Shown piece by piece: positions 18,495 to 27,895 of a stretch of 28,864 bases of DNA. Position 1 is the first letter of the stretch, and every line of letters begins with the position of its first letter. Below the pieces are notes generated by a model. It ran no database searches and was not told where the DNA came from. It saw nothing but the letters and a program-made list of their open reading frames with translations. Origin of the DNA: Gnetum montanum (lineage: Eukaryota > Streptophyta > Gnetopsida > Gnetales > Gnetaceae); the NCBI GenBank assembly GCA_015680685.1, contig MNCI01034772.1, positions 201,066 to 229,929 on the forward strand. Direction: 5' to 3'. Position numbers and translations under genes: made by a program.

Positions 18495-19271
18495 GTAGTC
18501 ATTTAGTATAGTTAAGTTTGGAGTTCTCCTTAACCAAATTGAAATGTTGGGGTTGACAGCCTTAAGATAAGTTTCTTTAAGCATTTCTTCTGATGGCCTA
18601 TATTGTCTTTGAAAGAGTCCACAAATTCGTTGAAACTTGATGTTAAAATCTCTAATTGACTCTTTAACTCCTTGCTTAGCTTGTATCAGCCCACAGTATA
18701 GTTGTTGTTGATCTAATTGATTACCAAACTGGGCTAAGAAAAGATTCTTCATGTCATCCCAACTTGTAATACTATTACTTGGTAAGTTCAAATACCAAAT
18801 ATAAGCCATATCCTTTAAATTTGATACAAACAACCTACAAGCTTGATCTTGATGTCGAATATTTGCATGTGCTAAAGCTAACTCAAACATGTGAATATAT
18901 TCTTCAGCTAAATAAGCTTTTCCAGGAATAAAAGGCTCAGGAAAATATTTGTAAACTACCTTAGGAATATCATTGTAATCTTGAAATCCTAATGGTGTAA
19001 CTCTTTGCCAAGGATTTTCCATCCTATTCATTTGGATAGTTGAACTCTTAGACTTTCTAGATCTTCTCTTATAAATCAATAAACCAGATATAATGGCTAA
19101 TCTTCTTGATCTTCTAGTTTTCACTCCACTACTTGTTCCCAATTCAAAAAATTTCTTCTGTTCTTCTTTTGATGAAGAATTAGTCTTAGAATCAGGAATA
19201 TCTTTTGAAACTTTTAAATTTTCCAAGCTATCAATCTTCTTGGTCATGAACTGAAAATAGTATAGTAACAA
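18495..19271 (-). pseudogene. gag of element M
   Basis: Gag forms the virus-like particle. An open frame runs from Met at 19271 (an alternative Met, MTKKIDSLENLK, lies at 19247) to the gap at 18494. A basic region (KTRRSRRLAI, YKRRSRKSKSS) precedes the capsid-like domain: YFPEPFIPGKAYLAEEYIHM, then RLFVSNLKDMAYIWYLNLPS, SWDDMKNLFLAQFG, VKESIRDFNIKFQRI and SEEMLKETYLKAVNP. These are the usual Ty3 gag blocks (A-x-x-W-Y-x-x-L, W-x-x-+-x-x-x-F-x-x-x-F, a Y/F-x-x-+-F block). No stop interrupts it. It lies 56 bases inside the right LTR primer-site region, as expected for the first gene. The C-terminal end and any zinc knuckle are lost in the gap. Confidence 0.8.
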
Positions 19272-19327
19272 AGAATTGTTGATGTGCTAAAATTATAAGG
19301 CTTATGAACTTAGAGACTAAATTTTCA

Positions 19328-19345
19328 TCCCTCCTTATAGCGCCA
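19328..19345 (-). promoter_or_regulatory. Candidate primer-binding site of element M
   Basis: On the minus strand, seven bases after the LTR end (..CCAACA at 19353), the sequence is TGGCGCTATAAGGAGGGA. It shares TGGCGC with the tRNA-Asp type but diverges afterwards, so I cannot name the tRNA. The position between LTR and gag is right for a primer site. Confidence 0.45.
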
Positions 19346-20574
19346 AAAGAACTGTTGGTGACCATTTGGAAAGTGACCACCAACGAGTGTCCTCAAATAG
19401 GATTTAGATGCTTGTTGGTCTCTAGAAACACCAAGGTCTAGATACCTCCAAATAAACTCAGTAGTTAATGTGAGTATGTGTGTGTGCTATTGTGGTGTGT
19501 TGTTGTGAAAAATGAAAAGATTGGGTAGTGTGTAAAACTATAAATGACCTATCTTAAAGAGATTCAACCAACTTTGCAAAGTACTGTGAGTTGTTGAGAG
19601 TTCTTATTCTGTTCAATTGGCTAGTCTATGCGGTCCTTATAATACCTACTTGTAACAAATAAAGTTTTGCAAAAACATTTGAGCACAAATCTGCAAATCT
19701 ACTTCTAATTTTCCCCAGAGAAAGAGATAGTTCCACAAGAAAACTAGAAATAGAGCGAGATTCAATGGAAATAGAAAGAAGAGAAAAAGAAAGCAGATTT
19801 GTGTAAAGATCTCAAATGTTTAAACAAGGTAAAATGATATGAGTAAACAGTTTGCAATAAATCTATCCCAAATTTAATAACTAAAAATTGTTCAAACTTC
19901 CAAGGCTCAAATAAGAAATTTCTTCAAGACAATCCTACTATGCTACCCAAAGAATTGCTGCATAAACTATCACGTATCAGACTCTATTTTGGCTAGATAA
20001 TGGATGTCAAAAATTGCATTCAACAGAACCTTCAAAGGACTTGACAATTTATGATTGAAATACCACGGAGATTCACTTTAAAGATAAAATAAGCTATTCT
20101 GGTCCTATCAAAATATGAAAGATTTTCTGAACCTTCTTGACTATTGAATTGTTCAACGGCTTAACTACATGCAGAGGCTCTCTTACAACAATCTCAATAG
20201 TAGTTCCTATACATTGCACAATAATAAAATTCACTACTAAAATGCTCGTAAGGCTTTCAAACACAAGCTCTTCTATGCAAAAATTTTAATAGAGATTTTC
20301 TATCATGCAACAAGAAAAATAAGAGCAATCTAAAAGTCCCAAAATTATTTGCCAAGCATGATACTATCTAAACCACTAGCTAAATAATTTAAACAAAATA
20401 AAAATAAAACATAACTCACAGGAATATGACAAAGAAGCTGAAATGTTGTCTTTAACAAATCATCTTACAAACAATCTTGCACAATGTCTTCTTTTCCAAT
20501 GCTCTTTTTTTCCTCCTAAGACCCACAGTGAGACGCCCCCTTTTCCTTCCTACCCTTGAAGCCCTTTTATAGGG

Positions 20575-20582
20575 TCTCATAG
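20575..20582 (-). promoter_or_regulatory. TATA box of the right M LTR
   Basis: On the minus strand it reads CTATAAAA, in the context GACCCTATAAAAGGGC, about 30 bases below the U3 repeat cluster. It is conserved with 12187-12194 of the other LTR. Transcription would start near 20545 and proceed through R-U5 into gag. Confidence 0.55.
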
Positions 20583-20609
20583 GTAGTTAGGTAAGTTCCA
20601 AGAATTTTG

Positions 20610-20757
20610 GATGGTTATAACCACCGTAGAGATAAAAAAGCTGCAGTTGACAAGTGTCCCATTTAGTTTCCAAGTGGCTCATTGAGTTGCCAAGTGGCCA
20701 CCATAGAGATAAAAAAGTTGTAGTTCAAAAGGCCTTTGTAGTGGTTATAACCATCAT
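20610..20757. repeat. U3 repeat cluster of the right M LTR
   Basis: Two CCACC.TAGAGATAAAAAAG units start at 20621 and 20698 (period 77). Between them is a 20-bp partial duplication, CCAAGTGGCTCATTGAGTTG, that is absent from the left LTR (period 57). GTGGTTATAACC palindromic motifs flank the cluster. The length difference between the two LTRs shows repeat-number change after or during insertion. Confidence 0.55.
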
Positions 20758-21629
20758 AGAGTTAAATGTTTATAGGTGATGAATATCTTGTAGTTGCAAC
20801 CACCATGATCATAATTGACAAGTGTTCAATTCACATGGGACTTTGAACAATTTTTGCACAAATTCCCTTTTTTTAAATAGTAATAATATATATATATATT
20901 TAACAAAGTAGTAGACAAGAATTCCATAGGCTTCCAAAAATGCATAAAAAAAAATTAAAGAGAACTACTTGTAATAACAAGTTCAAATTTTGGCTGAATT
21001 TGAGATGATAGATGTTCTGGCTTTCTCATCCTGTGCAAGGCTCAATCTTGACTAGAGTCTATGGCACTTGGTTAATATTTTCCTCATGTCTGGTGCAAAA
21101 GAGACATGTTTTTGTAAAACTAAGAAATTCCTTTTTAGTGCCTTTGCAATCAAAGATTCTGAAGAAAAATGGTAGCATTCAATGTGAGTGAATAGAAGCA
21201 TGTAAAATATCTCTGGCGCTGACATAGATGTGTTAAATTCACCTTCTGGTAGTGATTTTCTTTCAAGGGCTTAGCGCCACCGACTAACTTCACAAAGACG
21301 TAGTGGCAACGAGTAAAACTTTGAAGCTTTTGCAAATAAGGAGAAAGTGCCTCCTGTAAGGAACGGAGATGCTTTGAAACAAGAACAAAGAAAGATGTTC
21401 TTATGAAACTTGTTCAATTCATCCTCGAGATTAGATCATGAAGAGAAAGGCCAAAACCATAGGTTCATCGATTAGAATGCAGAAGGTAGAAAATATGTAC
21501 ATGTGATGTATCCACAAACAAGACCACTTGTGGTAGCGTTTGCATTTCCATTGTAGGGCCACATGAATCCGATGCTTCAGTTGGTGTGAAAGATTGCAAT
21601 GGCACCAGAGCAACATTCAATGTTATTTC

Positions 21630-22413
21630 CTAAATGGAGTTGTGGGTTAAAACCCAACTCGCTCTGTCATGAACTTCTGTAGAAGAATTTGATGTCTTTG
21701 GTCTAACTCTCCTGATAGGGGCACCATTTTTGGATAATAAAAGCTTTTCTTCCATGAAACTAATCGTCCTCTTTGGCATTTGATTATGTAGAGGTAGCCA
21801 CGATTGATGCTTGAATTGATTTTTTCTGCCAAACACCTTTCCCTGTTTCAGACAAGTTGATTTAGCAAATTTGCTCTACCTCCAGTTCAAAGAGAGGCTC
21901 TGTTGATGACTATTTCCAATGGGAATTTTTAGTGCTACCAATGATATGCTATGCATGTAAGCCCTAGTGATTGCAAACAGTGAGGATTCTAATTTTCCAG
22001 CTTCATCAGCACCATCAATTATTCTTCCTTTGTTTAGATTTGAAGGTTCTTCCATCGCTTCTATCTTCAGGCTTTATCTAGAAGCATTTTCTTCGAACAA
22101 AGTTCTACGTTCTTCATTTTCAAATGAAGAGTATATATTCTCTTCACTCTGTACAAACAAAATTCCCTCGCGAAGAATCTCCTTATTATCGAGCTCATCA
22201 TCATTGAATAGATTTTGAGAATACTCTTCTAGCTGTCTCAAGCATACCATCATGTACTTTGATCACTTCTTTATTTGAGCATTCTGCACCCTTCAGTCCT
22301 TTCACCAAATCCATATAATATTTCATGATGAGTCTACTATTTTCAAGAACTCTAAGCACATCCTTCCTAAAAATGGACTCAACATAAGACCATCCATTTG
22401 CAAATAAGTGCAC
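21630..22413 (-). pseudogene. Coding-like region in U3 of the right M LTR
   Basis: From Met at 22413 a frame reads VLENSRLIMKYYMDLVKGLK and ends near 22204. An overlapping frame then continues as QLEEYSQNLFNDDELDNKEI, KIEAMEEPSNLNKGRIIDGA, WLPLHNQMPKRTISFMEEKL and TSNSSTEVHDRASWVL to TAG at 21632-21630, with only two internal stops (R-stop-SLK, WR-stop-SK). Codon-like composition, mostly Glu/Asp/Lys/Ser-rich, and the counterpart in the left LTR suggest a former protein-coding insert of 200-260 residues. No family is recognised. Sense direction within U3 means it would be carried at the 3' end of the element RNA. It could be a captured host gene fragment or an element accessory gene. Confidence 0.45.
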
Positions 22414-22445
22414 CTATTCCATGAAAGGGCCAAAATGTGCCAATG

Positions 22446-22450
22446 GATTA
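22446..22450. repeat. Right target-site duplication of element M (GATTA)
   Basis: GATTA directly follows the right LTR and pairs with GATTG at 10970-10974, with one G-to-A change. The copy of the same position at 14045-14049 still reads GATTG. Confidence 0.65.
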
Positions 22451-23066
22451 TCAAGGAGGAAATTGAATAGATCCTCAAGGTAGGGTTCATCTATCTTATC
22501 ATAGATAGTGAGTGGGTTAGCCCACTCATAATTATGCCAAAGAAAGGTAGCAAATGGTAGGTCTACATAGACTTTAGGCTATTAAATATAGTAACATTTA
22601 AAGATCATTTTCCATTACCATTTTTGGATCAAGTGTTGGAGACCATATCCAGACATTGTTATTATAACTTCTTAGATGGTTATAGTGGTTATAACCAAAT
22701 CCAAATTTTGCTAGAAGATGAAGCCAAGAAAAAATTCACGAGTCCCTAGGGAACATTTTCGTATTATAAGATGCCATTCAATCTGTGCAATGCCCTTGCA
22801 ACATTTCAATACCTAGTCCTTAGTATTTTCCAAGAACAGATCAGTAATGGTGTGGAAGTCTTCATGGATGAATTTTCCACCTATGGAGCTACATTTGAGA
22901 AAGCCTTGGACTACCTTGAGTAAGTACTAAAGAGATGTTGTGAAATAAATTTGTGGCTCAACTATCAAAAGAGCCATCTCATGGTCTAAGAAGGCATTAC
23001 ACTGGGGCATAAAATCACTCAAGAAGGAATTGAGGTAGATCCAAAATAGATAGGGATCATCCAAGG
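22446..23066 (+). pseudogene. Reverse transcriptase of X1, continued after nested element M
   Basis: Continuation of the X1 RT broken at 10974. Motifs in order are SEWVSPLIIMPKKGSKW, YIDFRLLN, FKDHFPLPFLDQVLETI, FLDGYSGYNQIQI, GTFSYYKMPFNLCNALATF, VEVFMDEFSTYG (active site, about 22848-22883, with Glu in place of the second Asp of F-M-D-D), LGHKITQEGIEVDPK and IGIIQGV. The F-M-D-D-F-S type active site and L-G-H-K-I block are typical of Athila-like RTs. Stops occur at SKW-stop, SP-stop, LE-stop and MV-stop. Similarity ends near 23066, so RNase H and integrase are missing and the element is truncated. Confidence 0.8.
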
Positions 23067-23814
23067 AGTAACATGCTAGCTATAATGTCGAGAACGTTCA
23101 AACCTTAATGCCTACTATAATTTGGCATTGTTTTGATCATCCAAAACTCATGTTTGATCCATCTACACTGAGGACATCCCTAATTACACTAGCTAGTGCA
23201 GTCCAAGTGGTATGGTTCCAAACCTCACCTCTAGAAGCCTATTTTAGCCTTCCAACAATTTTTTCCCAACCATGATGCTCCTACGCTACCTTAGGAAGTT
23301 AATAGAGCACAAACTTTGACCTTGGAATGCCAAAAATTCATTTTTCTCATGGAACCATGCTTAGTTCATGCTAGCTAACATAGTATTAGTGTAGAAAGTA
23401 GATCTTGGTGGCATTTGTGGCTTTAAAAAAATCAAATTAACACCAAAATTGACCAAAATTCACCCCTAATCTACTAGACTAGAAATATAGATCATTAGAA
23501 TCCAAAAATTGGCCATAACAGATCTTAAAACTCAAATTTTGGCATTAACCATGCCAGAGCTTACCCCATCCACATTGGCCAATGTGGATCCAATGTGGAT
23601 CTAGCATAGTTAAAAAATGGAATCTCATTTCAACCTTCAAATAGCCTTAAAATGGCCTCCCTAGGTGCCCAAACTTTCCCATCGACCCTATAGCTTTAAA
23701 CCATGGCTTGCTAAGGTCTAAAACTAGTAAAATATGAACTTAATTAATCTATATTGATCATTTTTTATCCCATATTTTACACCTTTAATAATCTATCCTT
23801 GATTCACTATGCTA
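23067..23814. other. Gene-free stretch after the truncated X1 RT
   Basis: No coding frame or RNA is recognised. A perfect 22-bp palindrome, ATCCACATTGG/CCAATGTGGAT, lies at 23568-23589 and overlaps an 11-bp tandem pair CAATGTGGATC (23580-23601). An eight-base palindrome GAACGTTC is near 23090. The break point at about 23067 is not marked by a terminal repeat I can identify. Confidence 0.45.
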
Positions 23815-24305
23815 TGACTTAATTTGACCTTTTTTTTTACATTTTTTACCATCATTGTCATCATTTGACTCTCTTTTGGCTTTATTTCATGTTAGTTTGC
23901 CTTTGGCTCATACCATTTACCTTAATCCACCTCCTATGATCTTTGTTGGACATGATTTGAACTTTTTTTAACATCATCTAATGCTATTTGACCATCATTA
24001 GATCATCATTTAACCTTATTTGACCATCATTTGGGCTTTATGTTGCTTCATTCTATGCCCTTTGGCCTTCAATGTATGTTATCTACCTTTAGTTCCCTCT
24101 CATGGCCTTTGTTGACCTTGCTTTAACCTTAATTGACATCACTAAAGGGAGTTTGACCATCATTTGGCCTTCATTTGATTTCATCTTATCATAATTTGGT
24201 CTTCATTCAACCTCATTTGAGCCTATTTGGCCTCTATTTTACCCTACTTGTTTTAGCCTACCTCTTGTAACCTTTAGTAGCCTTATTTAAACCTATTTGA
24301 CCATT
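23815..24305. repeat. Degenerate low-complexity repeat (TTTGACCATCA / TTTGGCCTT)
   Basis: Many imperfect iterations of TTTGACC, ATTTGACCATCATT and TTTGGCCTTCATTTGA occur without a fixed period, for example near 23976, 24015, 24150 and 24290. The composition is T-rich with regularly spaced ACC/GCC. It looks like a decayed minisatellite or the expanded non-coding part of a retroelement. Confidence 0.5.
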
Positions 24306-24477
24306 GATAAAACATGTTTTAACTTATCTATGTATTATTGATAGAGTATTTTACATTATTTTACATTATTTAACAGTTTTATTATACAAGTGCCACTTGA
24401 TATGCTTATGTTGGCATGCATGATTAAGCTAGGAGGATAAGGAAGTAAATTTGACTAGCCTCAAAGCCTAGATGGGA

Positions 24478-24876
24478 CCCTTCTCATGATGTTGTTAGAC
24501 CAAGTTGAACCAAGCATCTGAAACTATTTTTCTATATAGTCATAGCACTCTGAAGTAGCCTAATGATCATTAATCTTGAAGCTAGAAAAATCATAGAGGG
24601 TTCCTTAGTCAAAGTTTCCATCTAGGCCATAATAGTGAGGAGAAAGCACTCAAAGCCAAGTTCTACACTAGAAATTAAACTTGCTCANTAGAACTTGGCT
24701 TTGAGTGCTTTCTCCTCACTATTATGGCCTAGATGGAAACTTTGACTAAGGAACCCTCTATGATTTTTCTAGCTTCAAGATTAATGATCATTAGGCTACT
24801 TCAGAGTGCTATGACTATATAGAAAAATAGTTTCAGATGCTTGGTTCAACTTGGTCTAACAACATCATGAGAAGGG
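24478..24876. repeat. Perfect 188-bp inverted repeat around an N
   Basis: Left arm 24478-24665 and right arm 24689-24876 are exact reverse complements over 188 bases. They enclose a 23-base loop that ends in N (24688), and a second N follows directly after the right arm (24877). Perfect identity in a region where everything else is heavily diverged, with Ns at both edges of the right arm, points to a contig end placed a second time in inverted orientation. A genuine recent inverted duplication would not be bounded by Ns. Confidence 0.85.
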
Positions 24877-24877
24877 N

Positions 24878-26461
24878 GGTTAGCTTTTCCTACTATACCA
24901 AGAGTGCTTGTTTCACATCATTTCCATTACGACTCCTTGATCCCAAACACCATAGCCTAATTATAACTTTCTTCACCCTGAACAATGATGATGACTAATT
25001 TTTGATGCTCAAGCATTATGGCCATGGGACATTCCTTTGTCATTCTTCACCATCAAGTCTATTGGATATAACATATCTCATTTAATGGGAAAACCAAATC
25101 AAACGCAACTTGGTAATCAAATCCAATGAAGGTTTCACCCCACAAAAAGAAGAAGAAGGGGAAAGCAAAATGCCAAGAAGCCAAAAGACCAATGGAAACC
25201 ATAAGATAAACCAATGACTCTAAACAAGCAAGGGGAGGGTCCTAACAGCCAAAGAAACTTTGTAGCAAGGTGTTAGTTCCTCAAAAACATAACTGAGTAA
25301 CCAACACTTTGAAGAACGAAGCACAAAGACTCGATCAATTAGCCAGAATGTTACCATCATAACCATAATCATGATGTTAACATTTGGAATTAATTATTAA
25401 TATTCTAACCATTTCTTCATGTTTGAAGATAGCCTTTGATCTCTATCACCTTATCATAACCTTATCTCATGATCACAAGCACTTTTTGACATGGTTCAAC
25501 ACTATGGAATCACATGCAGAGAAAGAACATTAATGATGGATTTACAATGGTGTTTTGTATTCTTTATCAAAGTCTCTTAGGTTAATCTTCCAAACATCAA
25601 AAACTAGGAGCCAATGAAATAGCATCAAGAAAATTCCTATTGCAACTTTGTGGCATTATAACCTTCACCATTAAACCCAAGGCTAGAATGTTATTATAAA
25701 ATGTGAGATTTGTAGGCCATGAGTTGCAATCTCACATACTTTAACTTTTTGAGGTTGAAAAATGCCTCATAAGTTGTCATAGCCTCACTTCCCAAGTGGA
25801 GAAAGTAATACCATATCTACATTTAGGCTTGGGAAGGTAAAAAATGCCTTAGGAACTACCAAATTTGGTATTTATATGGAGTTTTGTGGAGGTATAGCCT
25901 CAACTACACTAAAGCCACCTACACCTAGCATTGGGGGATTTGGGTTTTCATTTTTTTTATAGTTTCTAGCATAGCTTCCATAACCTTTAGCATTTCTCCA
26001 AAAAGGTAGTGTTGGAGTTGTTGGAAGTTTGGTTTCTTCACAAGATTAGTTTTACTCCAACATTTTAGTGTGGATGGTTGAAGCCAGTGTGGATGGATGA
26101 AACCAACATAGTTGAAAAAGTTCATTTACTATTTATGGTATCCAACATGGTTTTGGTACCTTGGGGTATCAAAACTTACCATAAATGAAAAGTAACATAG
26201 GAGATGATGGCCCACCACACCTACAAATTGTATTGATCTATTAGCAATCATGGTAGAAATTTGCAGTAAAAAATTAGAAACCTTGTGACCTATAAATAAA
26301 GATTTCAAACACATTGAAAAAGTTTGTGTACGGGGATTGGAAAATATTTTTTCAACCTTGAGCACTGGTAACCATTGGAATTTGCAAGAATTTTTGAAAA
26401 ATTGACACTTGGCTGAGCATTGGAAACTCTTAGTACATTACCCAACATCAAAAAGGCAGGC
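24878..26461. other. Stretch without a recognised gene
   Basis: A short frame near 25030-25260 gives FFTIKSIGYNISHLMGKPNQ and a lysine/arginine-rich PTKRRRRGKQNAKKPKDQ, then stops. It might be a nucleic-acid-binding fragment of a dead element, but I cannot name it. A TATA-like CCTATAAATAAAG occurs near 26289-26301, resembling the LTR promoters elsewhere in the window. No paired terminal repeat was found. Minus-strand frames at 25925-26125 and 26129-26365 have no recognisable motif. Confidence 0.35.
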
Positions 26462-26582
26462 AATTACCTTAGCCCCTTATACCAACACTGCACAAACCTT
26501 ACCCCCTTGCACCAACATTGCACAAACCTTATCCCCTTTGCACCAACATTACAATTACCTTATCCCCTATTCACCAATGTTG
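26462..26582. repeat. Four tandem copies of a ~30-bp unit
   Basis: The unit is AA(A/T)(T/C)ACCTTA.CCCCTT.. followed by ACCAACATTGCAC. Units start near 26462, 26494, 26524 and 26553 and are 29-32 bases long, differing by a few substitutions and one-base indels. No coding role is apparent. Confidence 0.7.
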
Positions 26583-27155
26583 TAGATCCAAGTTAAAAGC
26601 CACCAAGGAGGTTTGGCTATTGAAGTTGAAAAGTACCTAGATCATGGAGGTGACTACAAAACACAACCCACCAACTCCAATAGGCTTCAATATTCATTTA
26701 AGAAACTCCCTATGAATTTAGGAACATAATTTGTACACATTTTTGAACTCTTTATTTTCAATATTTCATTATTGTAATAAAGCTTGCAGTTTATTTATGG
26801 TAAAAAGTTATTTAAGATTCATTTTTATTTTTGCATTTTCTTAAAGTAGATTGTCAATTTTCATTTGAATTGTTTACCCTTGTTAACACTCCCTAAGTCT
26901 TTGGATGATAACAATATTGTCTAAGGTGAGTTGGATCCTCTTTCTCATAGGCCCTTGGGATCCAAGGTTAGGCTATTTCACCTAGAATTTTTGGTTTTTT
27001 AGCAATCAAATATTTCAGGCATTACAATTAGGAATATATCTCAATAAGAACCAAAATGATCCTAAAGGTCTCAAGGAGAGAATATCATTCTCTATAAAAT
27101 AGGTGCATTATGTCTGGAGTAACTAGGAAGAAATCTTGTACATGTGCAAGGGGAG
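26583..27155. other. AT-rich stretch before the X2 LTR
   Basis: No gene is seen. It contains AATAAAGC (about 26777-26784) and a GGCATTACA (27013-27021) that resembles LTR ends of plant elements, but no matching start was found. The X2 LTR begins at 27156 after CAAGGGGAG. Confidence 0.35.
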
Positions 27156-27255
27156 TGTCACATCCCCATTCCCAAATGATGTGGTTGCCTAATGAAGATG
27201 GTGTCTCTTCATAAAAAATGTTATCATTATCTTAACAAGACCTGAAGGGGTAGTT

Positions 27256-27357
27256 GATGAATCATGATTCATCGAGTTGCGATATCAGACCCATGATATT
27301 AGATACGTGATATTGGGTATGTGATATTGCATCTAGCAATGATATCAGATATGCAAT
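27256..27357 (+). promoter_or_regulatory. U3 palindrome and 14-bp tandem array upstream of the X2 TATA box
   Basis: GATGAATCATGATTCATC (27256-27273) is a perfect 18-bp palindrome. It is followed by GATATCAGACCCAT, GATATTAGATACGT and GATATTGGGTATGT (27281-27322, exact 14-bp period), then longer GATATTGC.. and GATATCAGATATGCAAT units to 27357. The array ends 22 bases before TATAAATA. The layout resembles an enhancer in an LTR U3. Confidence 0.5.
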
Positions 27358-27378
27358 ATCATGGTTCCTATGTGGGCC

Positions 27379-27386
27379 TATAAATA
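27379..27386 (+). promoter_or_regulatory. TATA box of the X2 LTR
   Basis: TATAAATA in the context GGGCCTATAAATACAC sits about 190 bases before AATAAA (27571-27576), an arrangement close to that of the X1 LTR. Confidence 0.55.
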
Positions 27387-27570
27387 CACATGTAGGAACA
27401 TGGGAAAGGAGTATTTTGTCAGTTTTTAGTGAGTTAGTTTAGTGTAGGATCCTTTTGTCAATTTTTTTCCTCTCAACCCTTTCTACCAGTGCATGCCCAC
27501 AATGTGATGATTGTAATTGTACAACACCCTTTATTCGACTGTGACGTACTTGGACACGCACATGACCAGC

Positions 27571-27576
27571 AATAAA
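27571..27576 (+). promoter_or_regulatory. AATAAA polyadenylation signal of the X2 LTR
   Basis: It lies in the conserved CAGCAATAAAGAT block shared with 6687-6699 of the X1 LTR, and probably lies in R. Confidence 0.45.
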
Positions 27577-27879
27577 GATCAAGATTAATTCATCATTGTA
27601 GCATTCACTTAGTTTAATTATTTAATTGTTATTGTTATTTATTGCTTTCATAGTTAATATGTCTTCACCCTAAACTCCTTAACGCGGAATGAGTACGACT
27701 TAATCACGAGTATTTAAGTGTGACTACTTGGTATCCCTGTAGCGTACCTAGGACATGTGCTTGGTAATCATAGTGGTAGTCATGCATGAGGTCCAAGATG
27801 TGTATGGATGATTAAGGAATGGATGCTCATTGCAGATAGGCTAGTTTATATTTTCTCTCTCTATCTCCCCTTAGCATAG

Positions 27880-27895
27880 CTCTCTCTCTCTCTCT
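27880..27895. repeat. CT microsatellite in U5 of X2
   Basis: A run of about eight CT units, with shorter TCTCTC runs 25 bases upstream. The X1 LTR has a short CTTTCTCTCT at the equivalent place (about 7058-7068). Confidence 0.65.

Larger units (their letters stand above)
10975..22445 (-). mobile_element. Tat-like LTR retrotransposon M, nested in X1
   Basis: An 11.5 kb element on the minus strand: right (5') LTR 22445-19353, primer-site region 19345-19328, gag 19271-18495, protease about 17330-16990, extra RNase H about 16840-16430, RT about 16160-15678, RT-linked RNase H about 15530-15230, integrase 14897-14218 (truncated), then 173 bp of foreign X1 RT sequence, then the left (3') LTR 14044-10975. 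LTR termini TGTTGG..CCAACA and a five-base target duplication define the insertion. The end of integrase, the 3' untranslated part and the polypurine tract are missing. The LTRs differ at about 4-12% in stretches aligned by eye, so insertion is old. Stops, lost catalytic residues and gaps make it inactive. Confidence 0.75.
19353..22445 (-). mobile_element. Right (5') LTR of element M (3,093 bp)
   Basis: It starts TGTTGG at 19353 and ends CCAATG at 22445 (CCAACA in the left copy), followed by target duplication GATTA. It aligns end to end with 10975-14044. On the minus strand the order is U3 (22445 to about 20550), with a coding-like region (22413-21630), a repeat cluster with palindromes (20757-20610) and TATA box (20582-20575), then R-U5 to 19353 and the primer site. 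Being the 5' LTR, it would have driven transcription of M. Confidence 0.75.

Noticed and set aside
24478-24876. MITE or microRNA hairpin
   Set aside because: The 188-bp arms are perfect and bordered by Ns, which fits an assembly duplication better than a transposon or small RNA gene.
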